Below, piece by piece: positions 1 through 14,200 of a DNA stretch of 64,000 bases; position 1 is the first letter of the stretch, and each line of letters begins with the position of its first letter. The notes beneath the pieces were generated by a model. That model did not search any database. It was not told the DNA's origin and saw nothing but the letters and a program-made list of their open reading frames with translations. Origin of the DNA: Eopsaltria australis (lineage: Eukaryota; Chordata; Aves; Passeriformes; Petroicidae); the NCBI GenBank assembly GCA_034509425.1, contig JAVTVJ010000230.1, positions 620,001 to 684,000 of the forward strand, in the 5' to 3' direction. Both the position numbers and the translations under genes were made by a program.

Positions 1-1198
1 TGTGGAATAGGAATCAGCAAATCAGAAACCTAGGAGGAAACTGGGAGAAAAGCTTATTTCCAGTGTCCTTAATAGAAATACTTGAGATACTTATTTCCAG
101 TACTGGAAAAGGTCAGAAATTGTAAAACCAGCACTGGGACTCTGTTGTAAAACTCAGTTATGCTGAAGGAGAAATTCTTTGGCCTGTCATCCTTCTCCAC
201 TCTGGGAAGGTCATCTCCTGATACAAGAGTGAGTTCCTTGCTTCTCTGAAAGACAAGTAAGAGCAGCTGTGAAGGATCTGGTGTAGGAAGACAAAGCCTG
301 TGTAGTGAAGTACTGGGGTTGGCAGTAGGAAGACATGGAAATAGAAGGGAGGCTGAAGGTCAGAAAACCACTGGCTGTCATGTTAGGAGGAAGCAGAAAG
401 AAATTAGGAAAGCAAAGAGAAGTATTTGATGGATATCAAATGAAGCAAACAATCTCACTGATGAATAGTAAAGAGTACCTACAGGTGGCGAGAAGAACAA
501 GGTTAAAATATTCTGCTAAAACAATATGGTAAGTCATCCATACAGAAACTGAAATCCCTTGTTGGCACACACAGGAATGGCAAGCATTAGATATAGTCAG
601 TATATTAAAAGACCAGTGGATGGCAGCATATTTTTACTGCCAGAATACTGGGTTGTCATGCCACGTGTTTTGGTTGTAGCTCATCTGCTGACTAACACAT
701 CATATGTCCCAAGAACAAATCCATGTTTGACTCTGGTAAGTCAGCACAAGCTGCAAAAATTTGTGCTTTTTATGTACAGATCATGTTTCTCCAAGACAGT
801 GGTGACCGGTATTGTAGCTGTCTCACGCTGAGTCATCTGGAAGATCAGGAACATATTCACAAGAACAGGAGTCAGATGCAAAAGCCTCCTGTGAGTTTAT
901 AAGAATATTTTGGGAGTACAAACTCCAAAGGCTATGCCTGAAGAATCACCTTAGTGTATTACTTCTGATAGTTCAGTATGGTCTCAGTCCCAGGTTTGTT
1001 GTTCTGCTGTGAAGCTCACGATTTCTTCTCAAAAGCTGGAAATAAAGTCTGTATATTATAGAGAAATTTCTGGAGATATAAAATTATATATGAAGACAAA
1101 AACTCTGTACCACTTCAAGTCATAGCATAACATCCATCCAATTCAAACCTGGTGAGCATGAAGTAATTACAGGGAAGACTTATTTGCTAATGAGACTT
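1..1198. other. Intergenic flank beyond the SELENOF 3' end
   Basis: AT-rich DNA lying past the inferred SELENOF cleavage site. I see no exon-like frame with splice sites, no recognisable repeat and no RNA gene. The short open frames here show no protein family I know. In other amniotes SH3GLB1 lies on this side of SELENOF, but none of its exons is visible. Confidence 0.6.
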
Positions 1199-1238
1199 AA
1201 AAAAAACCCCCACATTATTCTTGATTACCATATTTATT
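1199..1238 (-). terminator. Poly(A) signal and GT-rich downstream element of SELENOF
   Basis: AATAAA on the minus strand at 1233-1238, followed after about 18 nt by TGTGGGGG and a run of eight T (1199-1214). This is the normal spacing of a vertebrate cleavage site. I saw no other AATAAA between it and the stop codon. Confidence 0.8.
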
Positions 1239-2077
1239 GACTCTAAGTGGAAAAAACCCAACAAGTCTTAATTTGACTCATTACCATACATACTGTCTAT
1301 ATTCCCTGTTCACATAAATTTCAACTGAGAAAGAAAAATATACATTTTAAAAGAACAGTTTCTAAATTAATTTCATAAACAAACTTCCAATAAACTTCTG
1401 AAAGTTAGAAGGAAAGCTTTTTCAAGAGTTATAGCTCATGTTTTCTGAAGCAAAACACTTAATGTAAAGCACACCTGACATCTGACTTCATACACCTCAG
1501 AGGTTTTCTATGTAGTCTTCATTAAAGTGTACTTACTAAATGTTTCACAGAATCAGAGCATGAGTTCCTCTATCAGCTTTCAAACCTGTGAATTAGGTAC
1601 TTGCTGTAAACAAGGCTTCTATAAAAGGACAGTTCAAATACAAATAAAAGAGGGCATTAGTAGCCAAGTTTCTTTGGGAGATAGACTGCATTTGGTTCTA
1701 ACTTCCTTAGAAAGAGCAGCAGACAAAAAGCATGGTAATCATTTCTATTATTTGAAGCTCTTCAGTTTTAAGAGCATTTGTAAAAACAGACCCGATTATA
1801 ACAAACTGAGATTTGCATAATTAACTTTGAAACAAAGCATTCTTAATGATAAATGCATTAAGAGCTGAAATAATAATGTTAAGACAAGCTATTGTTTGTC
1901 AACTTGTCAAGTATGTGTGCTGAAGCTTCCCTTCTAATTACAAGATGTTTAGTACAGCACAACAGATATTTTAAAACTAATACAGATGCTGGAATGTTTC
2001 TTCAATTGTAGTGCACTTTGTCTGAGAAGATTACCATGACAAAATATGAAAAAGAAAAGAGGACAGAAAGCAATGAT
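1215..2077 (-). other. SELENOF: SELENOF 3' untranslated region
   Basis: About 860 nt from the stop codon to the inferred cleavage site. It holds the SECIS element at 1469-1532 and ends with an AATAAA signal at 1233-1238. Small open frames inside it are not coding. The end point is inferred from the poly(A) signal and is accurate only to a few tens of bases. Confidence 0.8.
1469..1532 (-). promoter_or_regulatory. SECIS element (selenocysteine insertion hairpin) of SELENOF
   Basis: On the minus strand the core is AUGA (1519-1522), a run of four A (1504-1507) and the 3' GA (1481-1482), the invariant bases of a eukaryotic SECIS. Helix I pairs GTACAC with GTGTGC (1527-1532 with 1469-1474). Above the quartet, GACT pairs with AGTC and CATA with TATG, separated by one A-A mismatch. 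The apical part has the A run plus a small extra stem CCT/AGG, which fits a form-2 SECIS. It lies about 765 nt of spliced RNA after the UGA codon. It would recruit SBP2 and the Sec elongation factor. Confidence 0.92.
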
Positions 2078-2209
2078 TTATAGACGTTCTAATTTTTCAC
2101 TTAGAAATTCTTCCACACTATCTGTATTCCACTTGAGGATGCTCAGTTCTTCTGCAATGTTCCCACTGTCGTCCAGCAGCTTTAGTACAGGGTCAGAACC
2201 ACGCACATA
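2078..2209 (-). CDS. SELENOF: SELENOF coding exon 5 (C-terminus and stop)
   Basis: Encodes the last 43 residues, from [20 protein letters not shown] through [13 protein letters not shown], then TAA at 2078-2080. The acceptor is preceded by a pyrimidine-rich CTTTTCTTCTTTCCCCCAG tract. The exon continues into the 3' UTR that carries the SECIS element. Confidence 0.98.
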   Translation of the reverse strand, partial: YVRGSDPVLKLLDDSGNIAEELSILKWNTDSVEEFLSEKLERL

Positions 2210-5200
2210 CTGGGGGAAAGAAGAAAAGTCAGTTACCTTGGTTGGGAAATGCATTCTCCATATTAACCCTGCCCCTGCTCTCAAGTGATTTAAATCAGTT
2301 CAGACTTCTGGCTTGCTTTTAATGTCAGAAAGTGGAGGAACAAGTCAAATGAAGGGGGGTGGGGTGGGTATCAGAAAGATCTCCTTGTGCTCCTTGGTGC
2401 ACCACGGCAGTTAATGCATGTGCAGAGGGGCAGTGCCATCGGCCCGGCTTTGAAGGAGGGTATTTGCTCCAACTGTTTTAATTTACCAAAGCTAGATTTT
2501 TGATTATGAATGATTTTCCTTGTATGATCAACAGCCTTTTTACCATTTTTGAAATTCTGAGTCACTTCAACGGGTCAAAGTTCTACCATCAATTTCTAAT
2601 GTAATCACATTCTTTCTTGCTGTGTTGTATCTGTGCCTACTATGCTTTGCTGGCAACATACAGCGCTTCTCAAACTCACCGAGTTCCAAAATAAGTAATG
2701 CAAATAAAAGCTTTTAACAGTATCAGAAAGTTCTGACCATTTAGGTTTATAGACAGATTTCCCCAAGATTATTCCACTTTGCTCAGCTGAGCTAACCTAG
2801 CTTGTTTTATTTAATGAAGCTAGGGGCACCTCTAATCAGTTTTCCAAAAATCTTGTGAAATAAACAGATTCATTTGCACATGTTTTTTTTTTTCTGATAG
2901 TACTTGATACCAATTGTAGTCAAGACTGCTTTGATGTTCAATAAATCTACAAGTTAAAAAAAGAAAACCAGAAACAGTCAGACATACAGAAGGAGAGAAA
3001 GCTTTTGAAAGAAACTGGAGGACACAGAGACATGAATGCGTGAGACAGACAGAGGAAATCTGTTTTACATAGAATCTGCTGCTCAGAAGACAAATCACTT
3101 ATTACAGCCATGCATAGCTATGAAGGGATTCCAGATGGTGCCATTTGGGCAATAGAGATGGGAGCACAAGATGTGAGAATCAAGATGTGTATCTGTGAAG
3201 TACACTTGAAGTTCACACAGGATTTTAAGAGGAAGGTGAAGTTTTAGATTAGATCTTGAAACCAAAGAATTGTTGGAGCTTAAGGCAGTGCAGCTTATGT
3301 AACTTTGCATATATGCAAGTCAAGAAACACCATTCAGTATATGCATTTCTATAAAGCTGGATGTTTGAAGTATATCGACAAAAACCAGCACAATAAAACA
3401 CAGCAAAGGAATTCTGAGAGGGAGAAGAAAAATCCAACAATCACTGGATGTATGGAAATGGCAGGTCTATAAAAAACTAGGGGAGAACAAAACAGGAGAT
3501 AAAGAAACTATGGCAGAACAGCTTAAGTAAATCCAAGATATCTATAAAGTAAGAACAGAATATAATCATTCCTCAGATTCTTTTCCCATCCACTATAATA
3601 TTTTTTCTTGGATTAAAACCAACCAAACAACAATAAAATAAACCAAAACCTCACCACCACCAAAGAATTAGTACCAAACAGTTACTGAGCAGTAAACAAA
3701 TCAATATTACTAGCAGGAACTTGTAAAGATTCACACTGGCAATGCAAATATATGTCCTCTACTAAAGGATGACTTGATCAGCAAATAGGGAACAATCCAC
3801 AGGAAGACTGTCTCCACCAAACTTAGTTCTTCCTAACATTGCAAAAAAAAAAGGCTACTACTTACCTTGATTTGCAGTCCCCTGAAGAGTTTTGGCTTAT
3901 CACTCCTGACAAAAGCTACAGTTTGGAGAAAAGAAAGAAAGAAAATCAAATTCTTCTCTACTTGCATAAAGTTGGTTTATGTCAAATTAGTATTCCCCAA
4001 ATTATTTTTTTCAATTATGCTTTAGAAGATAGTTTAATATTAGTATCTTAGTACTTTCACAAAATCAATAATACTAAACTTATTATGCCAGAGGAACACC
4101 TATTTTTGTTAGTAATCCAAACAATAATTCTGTCTGCTTGGATTTTCCTTGAACACTAGTGCAACTGTGTGAGGCAGTTTATCTGCACGCACAAGTGACA
4201 GCCTTCAGCAGACTGGCCCATATGCTGCTGCTACGCAAATGTGAGGAAAAGCGTTGGAGCGATCAGAATCTGGCTGAGGATCAGCTTTGTGAGGGAGGCT
4301 GAATGTGACACCCATCTCATCAGCACACTCCACACACGCTGCAGCTCTGCGGGGGACAGGGACACAGGAAGCTGTGGGGAGAGGTGTTATTCTGGTGAAC
4401 AAGACACAATCTTGTCTTGCAGAGATCTCTGAGATTACGAGTTGAAAACCAGCAAGAAAACAAAGCTAGAAAACAGGAAGAGATGCTCGCATTTCCTCTT
4501 CTTGTGGCACTCCTGAAGGCAGTCAGCATCAAGGCTCCATGGCCTGTCAGGCAGCTTCACAGAGAGAAGGCCAGGTCTGAGGTGGGTTGCTGCTGCACAA
4601 CTGCTCACTTGCAGCACATGCAGCAGGAAGCAGGTATTAACAGCAGCACAGGCCCTGCATCCCTACAGCACAACCCAGGCCTTGCGTTAACCTCTGAAAA
4701 GACAACATGAAGTATTTCGGGACAAAGTGCGAGCGTAATCCCCTCATTCCAAGCACTTCACCCTAATGAATGTCTGAGTTCTAGAAATACTCAAAATTTA
4801 TTTAGAAAACAACAATCTTCATTCCTCCTCTTTACAGTCAGGTTGTGCTAAAAGCTGAATTTAGTATCTATATTGACATTAAGTGGATTCAGGATGCTCC
4901 TGCAGTACGTCAGTAGCATCTCCCCAAGGATGAACCCTGTCAGTATGGACTGACTCCTACAAGGGTGCCAGCTGCATGTTAAAGCTGCTTTTTCAAGGTT
5001 AGACATCAATGAATCTCTCACAAACTGCAGTGCATCCAGCTGGTGCACGGAGATGAGTGCAACCTCAGGACTAATGTTTCATACCGCTTGACAAAGTGTA
5101 GTGCTTTCCTCAGTAATTGCAGAGATATCCCCTGGCATCTTTATACCTATCTTTACATTACTGCAGACAGTTACTTTAACACTTTCTCAGCATGCTTATA

Positions 5201-8200
5201 CAGAGTGGCACTTATTTTCTTCCCGCTTCCACTGAGCTCCCAGTACAGATCAAAATCATATACTGCTTGCTGCACCAACTACTACACAGTATAAACAAGA
5301 TAAAAAATTACCAATGGCCCATGGAGCTGCCACATGCACCAGGCCCCTGAAGAAAATGAGACTTGTCTTTATTCCTTCTACAGGACTATGCACTAATGTC
5401 ATATTGCAAGCTGTGTATAACAATTTCAAATAGCACAGAATAACCAGTATTTGCTCACATACTGCAGTTCGATTCTGATTTAAACTCAAAGATATATTTT
5501 CAACTTCAGTGTTTCCCATGCCCTTGTGACATGTTGTCTTGGCTGTCATCAAAAGTAACATGCAAAAAAGCAGCAAAGACATTTCTTATTCTTTGTCAAG
5601 TCCACAGACTGTTGAAGTGTTTCTTGAGGAATTTTTCCACATTTTTCTTCAACTTAAATCTAAAGCAGAAATCAGTCTCTAGGGTTTTATATGAAAAGGA
5701 GGTGTAAGAAGCAGTCAGTACAGTGGGTAACTAATTGCAAAATGGTAAGAGAGCATAGTAAAATGGATAAAGTTTCTGAAGCAAATCTGAACTCTGGAAC
5801 TCAACTGTATTATAAAATAGCCTTTGGGAGGGACCTCAGGTTACACCACTTTAAGCTTGTAACAGGTGTGAGGATTTGGTACTTGAGTGACAGAGGAAAG
5901 CTTATTTGGACTCGAGAGGCTGTTCTCTGGCTGCAGTGTTGGACTGAACAAACTCACAGAAAGTGGAAACAGCAGAAGAAAGTATTCTATAGGCAGCATT
6001 ACATTCTGCCGCATTGAAAGTAGCTATTACACACTTGTATAAATGTCAAATGTCTAAATCTTCTGAAAGCTGAAGCACTACAGAACATTTTTTCTGAAAT
6101 TTTAGACAGCTGGAACAAAATTAGTTTCTGTTATGGCATATTTATTTCTAGTGCTGATCATAGTGACTTTCTGCATCACTCACTTGAATTTGCAATGCAA
6201 CAAAGAAAAACACTCAATGTACAAATAACTTAATTTGTATATTCTGAATTTTAGAAGCTAAAATGAGAAACTCAAATACTGACATGCATTAAAAACACAG
6301 ATTATCCCATCAAACACTTTTTTTCTTTCCACAAAATCAGTCCTTGGGTTGAATTAGCAGCCTTTGAAATGATGGGGTTAGGAAGTCAGATGCAGCTACA
6401 GTGCACATTTAGGGATACATGACTGCTTGCTTATCATGGGATGTGGTGCATATGCTCCACCTTCATCTTGCCCCAACAGTCTCCCCTCTGTACCCTGACA
6501 TCAACAGTGCTGCTTACGGTTCTATGTCTAAAGGGTACTTGCACATCATCTATACAACCACTATTTAGTTTGGTGTTTAATACTAAAATCCTATCCAAGC
6601 TATCTCCCCATTTTCTTCTCCCTGTACCAGCTTTAGAAATTACACACCACCGAGAAACAAGCCTTTCTCTAACCTATCCATGGCTGAGCAGGAGAGGCAT
6701 TTTCCACTATGATTTCTGTAAGATGAACTCTGAGCTCGGTGCCATGACACCATGTTTTGGTGAATTAAATACCAGACCAGAAGTCAGAGCTGTTCTCCAG
6801 ACAGCTGTGCAAAATCACTTCACCTTATGCTCCGATAAACCATGAGCAGTTCCAGAGCACTTCTGTTGGAAGGCACTCCTGAGGTGCTCCTGAAGAGCAG
6901 ACTGGATTGCCATGCAATCAACTACAAGTACAAGGTCAGAGAAGGATCAAGTATGCAGGAGCATTTTAAAGCCTGGCCCCCATTGAACAGTGCTTTTAAA
7001 AACCTAAGAGCACATGTACCTATGAACACAGTAGAATGGAGAACTCACTGCTATTGTTATAATGTCCATTGTTTCGATACAAAACGAAGAGGTGTAAATA
7101 AGAAAGTTTGTGAAAACTAGATTTTTCCTTGTGAAAACAAGTTTGTTGGAATTAAATCCCAGAGTCCTCAATGGAGACAGTTAAGGAATCTTAGAATCTC
7201 CATAGCTCAAAGGGCAAGTCTGTGTATATGCACACACACCTGCACTATTCTCTTAGGTGCAGCAGGACACACCATAAGAGAACTTCCTGACCCAAAATGG
7301 AAACGACACATCTCCCCAAGCAGAGCAAACACTTGTTCTGAGTTAACTTTAATATCAACAGAAAGCAAGTTTAATATTACTTCAGATAAGCTAAGCGGTA
7401 CTCTGCTTGCTTGGCCGTGAATTATTAGACACAAGCCATTTGAAAGTAAGAAATTTTGCTGGAGACATAAGTTTGTGCATAATGTTGTAGGATTTTACAT
7501 AAAAAAGGCACAAAGGACTTGACCATCCAAACTTGACCATTCTGTACCTGAAATGAACTTGAATTAAAAAAACACTTTATTGAGGCACTGCCAATTATCA
7601 AGTGTTAAATCCATGAAAAAGAAAAGAAACCAAAATGAAAGGTATTTGTTTTGGGGACAAATACATGCTCCGCAATTCTGAAGATGGTACAAGTCTGCTT
7701 CAAAAGTTACCACGAAAGCCAAGCAAAAAGAATGAATTACAGCACACAACAAGCACTCATTTATATTTTAATGACTATAGCTCTGTACCTTTTGGGGACC
7801 TCAGTTTCAGATAAAGATTTAAATTTAAGAATTCATATTGCACATCAATAACTACTATTTGTAGTATCTTAATCAAGTTACAATGCAGCTGTTCACAATT
7901 TTATAAAAAGCACCACATGCTTTCAGAAATGAATCCAAGACAGAGTCCCAGTCAAGCCTGAAGAAACTTCAAAAAAAATCACAGACGGGGTGCATTGCAT
8001 AAGCAGTTGGCCAAGAGACATTTCTGAATCTGAAGGGAAGTATTGTTTTAATTTGTGCATCATCTGTTCACAAAAGATTACGATAAAGCAGTGCATGTCT
8101 CCCACTACAATGTCCATATTTCTTAGCAAGAGTTTTAGTAATGCTTTTATCCATGCAAGATTTAACGTTAATATGATTTTCTAACTTCCTTTTGTCAGTA

Positions 8201-11200
8201 TTTATGACTTACAGATTAAAATAACTAGGAAATGAGTGATCTTCACTCATACAATACAATAGTAGCTAAAAGAATCCCCTTAACACTTGGGGAACTTGGG
8301 TGATATAATAGTGCTGACTGACCCTGAAGTCAGAGGATCTAATGTAGCTGCACACTGCAGGAGTTCAAGGATTAAGGATCTTGCTTCTGGAACAGATTTG
8401 CTGGGAGCACATCCATTTCTTAACTAAAAGTGTCACACAAGGAGAGGTGAGAATTATTTCATTGAAAAAAAAAAAAAAAAAGAACGGAGACAAATAGGAA
8501 AGGCATGTTCAATGAAAAAACCATTGTAATTCAGTGTTTTAAACAAACTGGAAAGAATGTAGGAGTCTAAACACCGATCTCCTATCTCATGGTGAACAGA
8601 ACACAGCTGCCACTGAAAAGTCAACTTAAAACAAATACGCTGGATTAATCACTGACCCAGCGAATTCATTATTCTATTCCAGAACCTTAGTGTTATGGAT
8701 GCCAGCCAAAAACTGTCACATTTTGTGTTACCTAGTATATTAAGATATTCTTTCATCTATGACTTTTGTCACTTAGGTTTTTAATATTCTACTTTGACGG
8801 AGTGCTTTTAAATGAAAAATATTTAAGACCAGTTTTATACAGAACAATTTCAAAATATATGCAATATAGGGATTAATTTTAGAGTACAGCATTTATAATA
8901 GAGCAATTTATTTTTAAGGGAAACTTATCAGTAAGAACATTTCAGTACTGAATTTAAAGGAGACGTACAGAAATGTGGTCTGTTATCAAACTTACCACAG
9001 GAAACTGTATCTGAAAAACCTAATAGACATGCTTGGCCATATCCACAAAAGCCAAATTTAGTACTTTGGTATGACACTACAAACAGTAACATCCAGTTCA
9101 AGACTGAGATAATCTTGCTGAAGACCAGACTTTTTCATCCTCTTGCTGAGGAGTAGATTTTTTTCATCACTTCCCACTCCTTTGTTTTCCTAGTACATAC
9201 AAATATATTCCATATGTAATGATTCTCACATTTCAGGCACACAGGTGTATTCAGCAACTGTTTATAGCTAAAGATTATATAATCAGTAATTTTGAAAGAA
9301 ACTTTGATAGAGAAGGACCATGGAATATTGCATTTAGTATCCATGAGCAACCCATAGCTTCTTCCAACTGTGTAACTTTTACAAACCTTTATTAATTAAA
9401 CTAATTTCAATCCTTTACTATTTTAATATGTGAATCTCATAATAAAAAATCCAACCATAATAAAAAAACCCTAACAAAACAAAACTGTTCATCCTTTGGC
9501 CAAATAAAACATAATCCAGACATAGTCTGAGACACATCAAGTCTCTGGGACTAAGCCAAGTGACAAAACCATTTCCACAGGTACTTAAAGTTCAAGACTT
9601 CATGGTTCCATACAGGAGTAACATACACTAATCCATGTAATTCTAATATATACACAGTCCTGCAATTAACAGAGCCATTTTGTGTATATTGGGGGGAGAA
9701 AAACCAAACACACCTAAACAAACTCTAATAAAATCCTCCCAGAAGCTATGGAAAAGGATTCAGTTATTTGTGATGAGACACTGTCAGTGACAGGCTACAC
9801 AGTTCAATGAAGTCTATAAAGACAATGCTTCAAAAGCAGCAGCTTGACTTTCAGGCAACTTAACTTCCATAGCAAATGTCCAAGTGAAAAGCTGAAATAA
9901 AAACACTTCTTGAATGTAAATGTCATAAGATGGAGACATTAAATACTGTTTCTGTTAGAAGTTAAAATAGAGGAGAAAATCTAAGTATTCTGAGATTAAT
10001 ACTAGTGTGAAGACAAATACCAGCTGATAAAATATATTCTACTGCTTTTAAAAATTTCTGTATGCTTCTAATACATATCCCATCTTCCAACCTCTTCTGA
10101 TATCCTAGCAGTAAATTTGGTTAAGATTAAATTTAGACTGAGTAGCTGCAGAAATTGGTGATGGAAAGACAAGAAATTTAAGTGCTCTACTCAGTCCTTT
10201 TTTAATTCTTACTGTACCAAATCAAAACTGGTAGTCAACACAGAGATCCTACTTAAAAAACAATGGAATGTATCCAGCCACTTTAAAAAGTAAGCTATAT
10301 GATCAATGGAATGTAAATATTTGAGGAGGTTTGGATAACCAAGAATTGAAAGGAAAAAAAAAAAAAACTAGTCACAATTTTCAAGTTTTTCCTTTTGCAC
10401 CATTCCATGTCTCTGGAACATATTTCACGGTGTGCACACAGCAATATTTGAAGGCCATTCCCTTCAAGGACCTACACATGAAGGTAACTGAGTACATAAT
10501 GCAGGCTGGAGTCAGGCTAACAGGTTGACCTTTTCCTTCAAACCTATGGCTCAAGTGAGCATTTAACTGTTACAAATCCAGAACCAGAAAGCAGCTGAGT
10601 GAATGGGCAACAACAGTTGGGAATGTTTTTATATGTGCTAAATTCGAACGGTCATGGAGATAATACGGAGTCCTGTGCTAACAAAGTTAATCTCCTCCCT
10701 CCCCTCAAGTAGGACAAATCATTTAAAGAATTCTCATCTTGACATTTTATACAGTGGAAAAGAGAAAAGAGCTTTGCTCTGGTCTTATAATCATTCCACT
10801 CAACTGCGTGTGGGCAGAGGTGGCAGGAAAGGGTATAAAGCAGCACAACTTCTGTAAATTGTAGCCTGTTTTAAAACCTTTTTTTTCCCACTGTTTGTCA
10901 GCCAGCCTTCAAATAGGGAGGTGTTAATACTTCCCACGGTAGATGGAGACATGCTGTTTGTGCAATTTTAAATTCCAAAGCTAGATTAGTACTTACATCC
11001 AACTATGTCCAAAGTACAGTATTAGAGAGTGATATTAGGGTTCTCATTACAGGAAAAAAACCCCCAAAATAACCATAGCACTGCTATCACCTAAGCTCTT
11101 CCCTAATTTATAAGAAAAGTCCAGTTTGAAATTTCTCTCAGATTCTTTTCCTGCAGCTTCCTCCCACCAGACACTGACGGTACTGATTTTCCTTTTACAC

Positions 11201-14200
11201 TACTGTATTCCATTCCTGTTAGTTGGCTGTCATTATCCACTGATAAAACAATTATATGGTAGGATCTGTGAAAATAAAAGTCATTCCTTAAGTGCACAAT
11301 ATAATTTCATATATCAATTACTGGAGACTAGTTCTGTGAGTCTCAGGTCAATGCAACCTTACTGATATAAAATACTAAATTTATGACTACTTGTAATATA
11401 CTTAGAAGCACATTTTGTCATTCAGCTGTGACAGGATTTCATATTTGAAGGAATACTAGTGGCTTTACTTACCCTGGACTTGAGGGAACCTTCCCAATTT
11501 TCATCCACATACTTCTAGGACAGCCCCTGCATAAAGCTGTAATAATAAACAGAAGCTGTTAATGACAAAAGTAATCTAAATTACTAGTTTATTTATAGCA
11601 TGTTATCTGTTGAACTTTTTTTCTCTGAGGAGACAATATGCTATTCTGTTGATGCTAATTACAAGTAAGATCCTAGACAAAAAGCACAGTTCCAGACCTG
11701 TCTCTAATTATACAACAACCGACTGTTCACTCAAGCGTTTTCATTCATTACACTAAAAATGTAAATGCACAAAAAAAGATCATTTGAGATATACTGTTGG
11801 TGTAAGCAAAGTTTCATTTTATAAAATGCAACTGGACATGTTACAATGGGAATTATGGACTAGTAATAGGAAAACTATTTCTTCCTTCCCAAATATACTA
11901 ACAAAATCTCTTTAAATGAAATCTTAGTTTCCACTTTAAACCTAACTTGGACAGTGAAATATTTATAATAAAGATAAGGCAGTGACTTTAAATTTCTCTT
12001 CTGGGCTATTGGTTGATTTTAGTTCATTATGTGTACAGAAAGAGGACAGATCACATTAACAGGCCTTAGGTGCAGTAATATGTACAGGCTGAGCTAACTT
12101 TGATACTTGCACTTAGATGTCAATCACTTCTGTCAGCTATGCAAGATACTCAGATTCAATCTTTTTAAAATATAAGTTAATTTCTTATGATATATAATAT
12201 CTAAATTTAAAAACTGTTGACCTACTTATCTTGCATACTGTCATATTATTAGACTATTTTGTGATTTTTTTTTTTAAACATGCAAATGATTCTATAGTTT
12301 GCTGACTCTTAAATAAATTAACAACAGATTTCCAGCTACTAAAGCAGAACTTCATACTCCAAAGTCAGGCATTTTAATATTACACACACTATATCTATTA
12401 TATATATAATACTGTATACCAAACCACATCCTTCTAAGCATTAAACCCCACTGTGGGTCTAAGCAAACAGAATGAGCTTAATTTAAAAGTTTTTAATTTA
12501 ATTCATTACCTTCCATAGACAATTTAAAACCTCTGCTTTCATGTTCTTTTAGACAGTGTTTTCATAACAAATGTGCAAGTCTGGGTATAGAAAAATATAA
12601 CCTTACTGTGTGAATTCACATTTCACTTAAAATATGAACCACGAACACAAGTAATTATAAGTAACCTTCATGAAGCACTTTGAAAAAGCAAACCACACAT
12701 GATACGACAAATCTCAAAGACAATTCTATTAACATTTTGTCACCTATTGTATGGAGGCATTATGGACAGCCAGAAATACATGTTCATTTCTGAATATTCA
12801 AATTCTGATTCGGGGCCAACTCAGTATTTGCTTAAATACTATGAATTAGAACATAAGGAATATTCTAATCATTTGCAGGGAAATTACAACTTCTCTCCTG
12901 GCATGAACTAATCAATAATCATTACTTCCATGGGAAACTGAAAAGAGAACGTTACACTGCATTATCTGTTCAGAACAGCATCTCAGAAATTTGCTTAACT
13001 ACAGATACATTTTCAACTAAACACTGTATTTAAGATAAAAACCTAAGATTTTACTGTTAAAACACAGAAATACTATGAAACAATACTCAAGAGATCATAA
13101 AAAACAGACTTTTTAAAAGATTTTTCGCCACCCAAGTCAAGGTTTTAATTAAAAAAGGGAGTGATAAACAGCTCAGATACTAGCTTGCATAATTAAGGTT
13201 CCTCTGGAATTAAAACATGAAGTAATTACAAAGATGGAAGAAATATGGCATAGGAGCTCATAAACTTCACTTACCTTGTCTCTTTGTCATTTAAAAGAAA
13301 ATTCAACAATTCTATCAGCAATCCTAGATTTAGGTATTCCTTTGCACACTCACTAATCCACTGAACAATTCTAGCGATTTCTCTGATACTGACAGTTATC
13401 TGCATTTTTCTATCAAGGAGTCAGCATAAAGAAGTAGACATAAGAATAAATAGCCTTCCATCTAGTTAATTAACTATTTTATGTAAGTCTATCGTAAGCT
13501 AAGTACACTAAAATTTAGGTCAACAGTAAAATAAGCATTTTTGAATTCTTATTACTGCAAATTATTCTTAGTCATTTTTTTCCTTTCAAACAAGGATTTT
13601 TATGGAACAAGATCACTGTAGGAATCTAAAATATGTAAGACGTTTTTTAGCTACTTACTACTCCCAGTTTGTAACTCCTGGCCAATATCTGATAGAAATT
13701 TAACACAGAAAACAGCTCAATCATTGATGTCTAAATTTTGAGCTTGTAATTCTGCCATAATTGAAACCCAGCTGTTCTGGTACAAAAAGGTTTAGATTCA
13801 TGCTGGGACAAACAGCTGCTCTCTCGATGGCTAGACCAGAAAAAAAGAAGAATTAACTGGCTTCATTTATAACTCTAAACAAAGGTGTCTTTTGCAAAAA
13901 AGCAGGTTTATTTGCATCACTTAGCCCACCACAAAAGCCTAGTTGTTAATATCTACCATCTCATTGTGTCCAGAGCAGATGTCCTCCAAATTTCCTTGTG
14001 AAGGCAGTCACTGTGTTCAAGTATTAATAAGAATGACATGTATCACTCAGCATGGAGGCACACAAACATCTCGAGTCACATCATTACACAATGCTTAACT
14101 CATGATTCTGTTCATTTTAAAGTAATGCTTCACTTGTTTTAGTACTCATGAAAGTGAGTTTAGCACTAGAAGCAATGAAATAAAGACTCTCTAAACTATT

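Noticed and set aside
4417..4710. Plus-strand open frame of 97 residues in SELENOF intron 3
   Set aside because: Low-complexity residue use, no family resemblance and no paired splice sites; another open frame overlaps it on the opposite strand.
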